Source: Nitrospira sp. (GTDB lineage: Bacteria > Nitrospirota > Nitrospiria > Nitrospirales > Nitrospiraceae). From it: a stretch of 64,000 bases of DNA. The stretch is from positions 1 to 64,000 of the forward strand of contig VGXG01000003.1 in the NCBI GenBank assembly GCA_016873395.1, written 5' to 3'. The position numbers and the translations under genes were made by a program. Positions 58,301 to 64,000 of this stretch are shown in pieces. Numbering within the stretch: position 1 is the stretch's first letter; each line of letters opens with the position of its first letter. A model generated the notes under the pieces. The model saw only the letters and a program-made list of their open reading frames with translations, ran no database searches and was not told where the DNA came from.

Positions 58301-58457
58301 CATCGGTCAGCACCTGCACCTGGATATTGGTGACGTCCGGGAAGGCGTCGATGGGGAGCGCTTGCAGCGCGTAGAGGCCGCCCGCAACCAGCAGGCCGGC
58401 TGCCGCCACCACGAGGAGGCGCTGGCGAACCGAGAAGTCGAGCAGGGCGCTGATCAT
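55350..58457 (-). CDS. CusA/CzcA-family heavy-metal RND efflux pump
   Basis: 1035 residues, a full-length RND transporter with 12 helices and two large periplasmic loops. Helix 4 reads GGLAIAIGMMVDSFVVMVEN, the heavy-metal-efflux type with a conserved Asp/Glu but without the DFG seen in Zn/Co/Cd pumps. A monovalent (Cu/Ag) or other metal is thus possible. Other features: PLQLTGLPGLAELRS-like porter region, YLTIEIDRLKIARRGLNVEDIQ. It overlaps the adaptor gene by 4 bp. No outer-membrane channel gene is adjacent. Confidence 0.92.
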   Translation of the reverse strand: MISALLDFSVRQRLLVVAAAGLLVAGGLYALQALPIDAFPDVTNIQVQVLTDAPGLSPVEVERFVTIPLELQLTGLPGLAELRSLSKFALSQITVVFRDETDLYFARQLVLERLIEARKRLPKGIDPSLAPISTGLGEVYQYYLDSPVVSPENSPAFERQGVALRTLQDWVIRPRLKSVPGVIDVNSLGGFVKQYQVLVDPAKLRKYDLAMHEVYDAVARNNANAGGNILERHSEKAIVRGLGLIRTLQDIEHIVVKQVGGTPVFVRDVAEVRIGHAVRHGAAVLNGEREVVAGIVLMLRGANAREVVGGVKRKVEQLHRDGLLPDGVRIVPFYDRGELVRAALRTVGDALLEGAVLVVIVLFAFLGNIRAAVVVTITLVVTPLAAFILMGRLGLSANLMSLGGLAIAIGMMVDSFVVMVENIYRHLSEQHDPAAGREHTVLRAAGEVGRPMVFGILIVAVVFLPLMTLQGMEGKMFAPLAYTIVIALLVALFLTLTLTPALCLIGLKPARETETGLVRWVKRAYRPSLTWALAHRGLVLGGTFLLLAATLALVPFVGTEFIPIMDEGAITPQIVRLPSVSLPESIELEKRAQRAMLELPEVRSVVGKIGRSEIANAPEEANESDPVVNLRPRDTWTTAHRKADLVDAVRRRLAELPGIAVLMSQPIQERVDELISGIKTEIAIKVYGEDLEVLKRTADQIAATMKTVRGVKDLKVEQVAGQPYLTIEIDRLKIARRGLNVEDIQDLIRTAIGGEPATQVLEGERRFALILRFPEEFRNSVRAIGDILIKDPSGAAIPLNDLATIELREGPVRIGREQVRRRIYVGLNVVGRDIGSVVEEGRRKLAAQLPLPPGYTIVWGGAFENMQRANARLMVIVPITIGLIFVLLFSSFVSVRYAVLMLLNLPLSLVGGVWALWATGQYLSVPASVGFITLLGVAVTDGTVLVTLINALRQEDRPGGEAVMTGCLTRMRPVVMTAMMSLLGLLPLAVAQGLGAEVQRPLATVVIGGLLTSTVSTLIVLPVLYRWFEEKREKG

Positions 58458-59644
58458 CGAGCCGGCTCGAGCTGATGCTCCAGGGCTTCAGATTTCAACA
58501 CGAAGGCCCCTTTTGTGACCACGCGGTCGTTCTCCTGGAGGCCGTCCAACACCTTGACCAACTCGCGGCTCTCTTCGCCCAGCTTGACCGGACGCCGCTC
58601 GAACTGTTGGGGATCAAGCTGGACAAAGACCACCGCCTCGCCCCGGTCCCGTTGCACGGCCCCGGCCGGGATCATGAGCGCGGCTTCCGGATCGGCATAG
58701 ACGCGGACGGTGGCGAACATCTCCGGTTTCAGCCGCCGATCCGGATTGAGCACGACCACCCGAGCCTTCATGGTGCGCGTGGCCGGATCCAGCACGTCTC
58801 CCACGTAGGAGATCTTGCCATGAAAGGTCTCGTGCGGATAGGCCGGCAGCAACACCTCGACGACCTGGTCCCGGCGGATGAAGCGCACGTCTTTCTCCGG
58901 AGCGTTCGCGATCACCCAGACATCCGCGAGGTCCGCCACCGTGAACAGCTCATGGGAAGTCTCCACCACCTCGCCCTTGGCGAGGTTGCGGGCGATCACG
59001 CGGCCGGCGAACGGGGCCTGAATCGGCACGTAGGAGCTGATGGTCTGCTCTCGATCGAGGCGCTGGATATCTTCGTCGTGCATGCCCAGCAGCATGAGGC
59101 GGTCCCGGGCTTCCCGCGCTTCCGCCCGCTGGCTCTGTAGCTCGGCCTCGCGTTTTTGAAACTCGGCCTGGCTCACCGCCTTGTCTCTGAACAGGTCCCG
59201 AGCCCGTTCGAAGACCAACTCGGCCTCGCGGAGTTTTGCATTGGCTTTGAGGTACGACGACTGGGCCAGGCCGAGCTCGCTGCTGTAGAGCCGGGCCAGC
59301 AGGTCGCCTCCCTTGACGTCCTGCCCGACATCCACATACACGTCCACCGCCCGCCCACGTACCAGGGTCGTGACTTCGGCAAGCTTGTTCTTGTTGGGCT
59401 GGACCGTGCCGGGGAAATCCCGGTGCATCCGGAACTCGCCGCGGACCACCGGGCTTACCTCGATCCCGGCCGCAGCCGCCGCTTCAGGCTTCAGACGCAC
59501 GATGCCCGCTGATTCAGCGGCCGGTGTTGCGTGAGAGTCCTTGCTCCCCTCCTGCTCCCTGGAACAGCCGGTGACGACGCCGAGACTCAAGACCGCGGCA
59601 AGCAATCCAACCATGCCAGCCGTGAGTCCGATACGCTGCTTCAC
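58454..59644 (-). CDS. CusB/CzcB-family RND periplasmic adaptor (lipoprotein)
   Basis: About 396 residues from GTG 59644 (GGAGGA before it). Lipobox VVTGCSRE. Adaptor domains: VTTLVRGRAVDVYVDVGQDVKGGDLLARLYS (lipoyl-like), coiled coil with AELQSQRAEAREARD, beta barrel VWVIANAPEKDVRFI and the membrane-proximal end. Links the RND pump to an outer-membrane factor. The annotation 59705 start would add 20 Arg-rich residues without support. Confidence 0.9.
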   Translation of the reverse strand: MKQRIGLTAGMVGLLAAVLSLGVVTGCSREQEGSKDSHATPAAESAGIVRLKPEAAAAAGIEVSPVVRGEFRMHRDFPGTVQPNKNKLAEVTTLVRGRAVDVYVDVGQDVKGGDLLARLYSSELGLAQSSYLKANAKLREAELVFERARDLFRDKAVSQAEFQKREAELQSQRAEAREARDRLMLLGMHDEDIQRLDREQTISSYVPIQAPFAGRVIARNLAKGEVVETSHELFTVADLADVWVIANAPEKDVRFIRRDQVVEVLLPAYPHETFHGKISYVGDVLDPATRTMKARVVVLNPDRRLKPEMFATVRVYADPEAALMIPAGAVQRDRGEAVVFVQLDPQQFERRPVKLGEESRELVKVLDGLQENDRVVTKGAFVLKSEALEHQLEPAR

Positions 59645-60080
59645 CCGGTCCTCCGCTCGGCGCCTGCCCCCGCGTCCATCCCGTTCCGGACCAGCCCGGT
59701 CCACACCCGTGCTCCGGTCAGATTATTAAAGGCAATTCGCATGCCGGTCAAACTCCGGGTTATTGCGGTCGAGCGGAAGGGCCCAGAGGAGTTTTGCCCC
59801 TTTTGACGGTCTGTGTCCAGGGCAAAATGCCACGACCGGAAAACCTTTCACAGGGCGGCGGCGAATCAGCTAGGATGGAGCCCCTTGACGGAAGGTGCGC
59901 CGATCAGCGCACGTGGCATCGCACTTGCTTCATCCTTAGCAGAACGTCCCGTGTGAACCGATCCGTGATGAGCGCTCCCGACACCATAAACTGGCACACC
60001 CTCTCTTCCGGCGCCCTCGGCGCGGCCCGACAAGCGCACCGGAGTCCCCCACAGTCATGGGCCTGGAACGAGGTAGAGTG
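59645..60080. other. Divergent intergenic region, no gene seen
   Basis: About 435 bp between the divergent RND operon and the exchanger gene. It contains an 8-bp inverted repeat, TTTTGCCC (59792-59799) and GGGCAAAA (59820-59827). Promoters for both directions probably lie here, but no clear -35/-10 pair was identified. Confidence 0.4.
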
Positions 60081-61094
60081 ATGCCCTGGCTGATGTTTGC
60101 GCTGAGCGCGACCGTGATCGTCCTGGCCGGGACAAAGCTCTCGCAATATGGTGATGACATTGCTGAGCACACCGGCCTGGGACGACTCTGGATTGGGGTC
60201 GTGTTGTTGTCGGCAGCCACGTCGATTCCGGAGATCTTCACGGCCGTCAGCGCAGTGATGATCGATGCGCCGAACATCGCCGTGGGAGACCTGTTAGGAG
60301 CTGGATTGACGAACATGTTCACCCTGGGGTTGATTGACCTCGTATACCGACAGAAACGTGTGTGGCGGCAAGCCGCACTCGAGCAAGCTCTGGTCGCGTC
60401 TCTGGCGATGACGCTGACGGGGTTGGCGGGACTGCTCATCGTGCTGCGGACCTCCATGGCGCTGTGGGCCGTCAGCGTCGGCACCATGCTCATTGCACTC
60501 GCCTTCGTCCTTGGCATGCGCGTGGTGTTCCGGCAGGAGGACATGCGGCGACGGGAAAGGGAACGGGAGAAAGTTGTGGAGGCGGAAGAAGTCCGGCGAA
60601 TGCTCCCGACCGGTGCTCACGCGCTGAGGCGGGCCGCTGTGGGATTTGCCCTCGCCAGCCTGGCGATCTTGTTAGCGGCGCCGTTCTTGGCGGAATCAGC
60701 CAAGGAGATCGCCGAGACCACGGGCATCAGCGCGACGTTCATCGGCACCTCGCTTGTGGCGATCACGACCGCGTTGCCGGAGTTGGTCACGTCGTTGGCG
60801 GCGGTGCGATTGGGCGCGTTTGACCTGGCAGTGGGGAACCTTTACGGGAGCAACGCCTTCAATATGGCAGTCCTGTTCGTTGCCGATGCGGCCTACCGCA
60901 AAGGGCCGCTCCTCAACGCCGTGGATCAGAGCCATGCGGTGACCGCGTGGATCAGCATCCTGCTGATGAACGTCGGATTGATGGGCATTATCTACCGGGC
61001 CGAGAAGCGCTTTCTCCTCATCGAGCCGGACAGTCTCCTGATCATCGCGGGCTACGGGCTGGCGATCTGGGTCTTGTTCCGGCTGGCGGGATGA
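60081..61094 (+). CDS. CaCA-family sodium/calcium exchanger-like protein
   Basis: About 337 residues from ATG 60081. Two alpha repeats: SAATSIPEIFTAVSAVMI with AVGDLLGAGLTNMF, and TTALPELVTSLAAVRLGA with AVGNLYGSNAFNMAV. The second has the full G-N-x-x-G-S-N-x-x-N ion-site pattern; the first is degenerate (GDLLGAGLTN), so stoichiometry or ion may differ. About ten membrane helices. The Ca-type ATPase gene follows after 29 bp, supporting a role in calcium homeostasis. An ATG at 60057 is an alternative start. Confidence 0.85.
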   Translation: MPWLMFALSATVIVLAGTKLSQYGDDIAEHTGLGRLWIGVVLLSAATSIPEIFTAVSAVMIDAPNIAVGDLLGAGLTNMFTLGLIDLVYRQKRVWRQAALEQALVASLAMTLTGLAGLLIVLRTSMALWAVSVGTMLIALAFVLGMRVVFRQEDMRRREREREKVVEAEEVRRMLPTGAHALRRAAVGFALASLAILLAAPFLAESAKEIAETTGISATFIGTSLVAITTALPELVTSLAAVRLGAFDLAVGNLYGSNAFNMAVLFVADAAYRKGPLLNAVDQSHAVTAWISILLMNVGLMGIIYRAEKRFLLIEPDSLLIIAGYGLAIWVLFRLAG

Positions 61095-61123
61095 AGGAAA
61101 CGATGAGCGCGGACTGCTGAACG

Positions 61124-63877
<2,754 letters not shown>

Positions 63878-64000
63878 ATGCCGATAGACTAGAAAATAAA
63901 TGATGCCCGGTTTACCGACTATAGACGACTGGGACCCACTCCATACGCTCAGGTTGAACCTTGCCGGTGGCAACTGATTGGACCCGCTTCAGGGTATGCG

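Noticed and set aside
55287-58475. Two plus-strand open frames opposite the RND pump gene.
   Set aside because: Both mirror CusA/CzcA coding sequence; His/Asp/Gln-rich shadow composition and no ribosome-binding sites.

Overview
The window is GC-rich, densely coded bacterial chromosome. The gene content suggests an aerobic, metal-handling chemolithotroph, most likely Nitrospirota (Nitrospira-like). It has a multi-subunit NAD-linked formate dehydrogenase next to a FocA/NirC channel, small class I cytochromes c, cupredoxins, a MofA-sized multicopper oxidase, four UspA genes, a globin-coupled histidine kinase and sigma-54 regulators. The taxonomic call is inference from content; there is no rRNA or other marker in the window. 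I saw no rRNA, tRNA, CRISPR array or intact transposase gene.

Layout. 1-3.7 kb: two-component and sigma-54 regulators, starting with the tail of an NtrC-type regulator. 3.7-4.3 kb: msrA. 4.8-15.2 kb: a plus-strand copper block with a 1651-residue multicopper oxidase behind a candidate sigma-54 promoter, two tandem cupredoxin/carboxypeptidase-regulatory paralogues, two tandem formylglycine-generating-enzyme (FGE)-fold proteins that lack the catalytic cysteines, a Cys-rich unknown and a LolA-like protein. 15.4-27.5 kb: outer-membrane barrel, Crp/Fnr regulator, hemerythrin, PSP1 protein, CopD-like protein, Hsp20, phosphoribosyltransferase, a truncated archaeal-type AdoMet synthetase homologue, radical SAM AmrS, DnaJ, CBS protein, MlaC, cytochrome c and an FmdB zinc ribbon. 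27.5-30.5 kb: Lon-like protease overlapping an HPF/RaiA-cold-shock fusion. 31-36.4 kb: phosphotransferase, APS-kinase-like protein, UspA and MacA/MacB-permease genes, framed by 0.2-kb inverted repeats. 36.8-39.5 kb: hydrolase, cytochrome c, MgtE and small proteins. 39.9-51.1 kb: a plus-strand run of UspA, cupredoxin, UspA, DUF2934, unknown, formate dehydrogenase subunits, formate channel and PfkB kinase, led by a second candidate sigma-54 promoter. 51.1-55.1 kb: four-helix protein, UspA, lipoprotein, outer-membrane protein and exported isoaspartyl methyltransferase. 55.3-63.9 kb: RND heavy-metal efflux, Ca/Na exchanger-like protein and P2-type ATPase.

Two features stand out. The first is the copper-protein block at 4.8-14 kb. 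Its oxidase carries all four trinuclear-copper motifs but in permuted order, as in putative Mn(II) oxidases of the MofA/MnxG type. Adjacent cupredoxins and FGE-fold proteins suggest a secreted or periplasmic metal-oxidation system. The second is a pervasive class of intergenic elements made of degenerate 7-bp words. Most have two arms in opposite orientation around a short centre. Different elements use different words but keep the period of 7. They occupy most larger gaps, supply start codons, stop codons and terminal residues of flanking genes, and sit in frame inside at least three coding sequences: formate dehydrogenase alpha, a P-type ATPase and an unknown protein.

Start sites were chosen by Shine-Dalgarno spacing and by where homology or signal peptides begin, so several are shorter than the longest possible reading frame.
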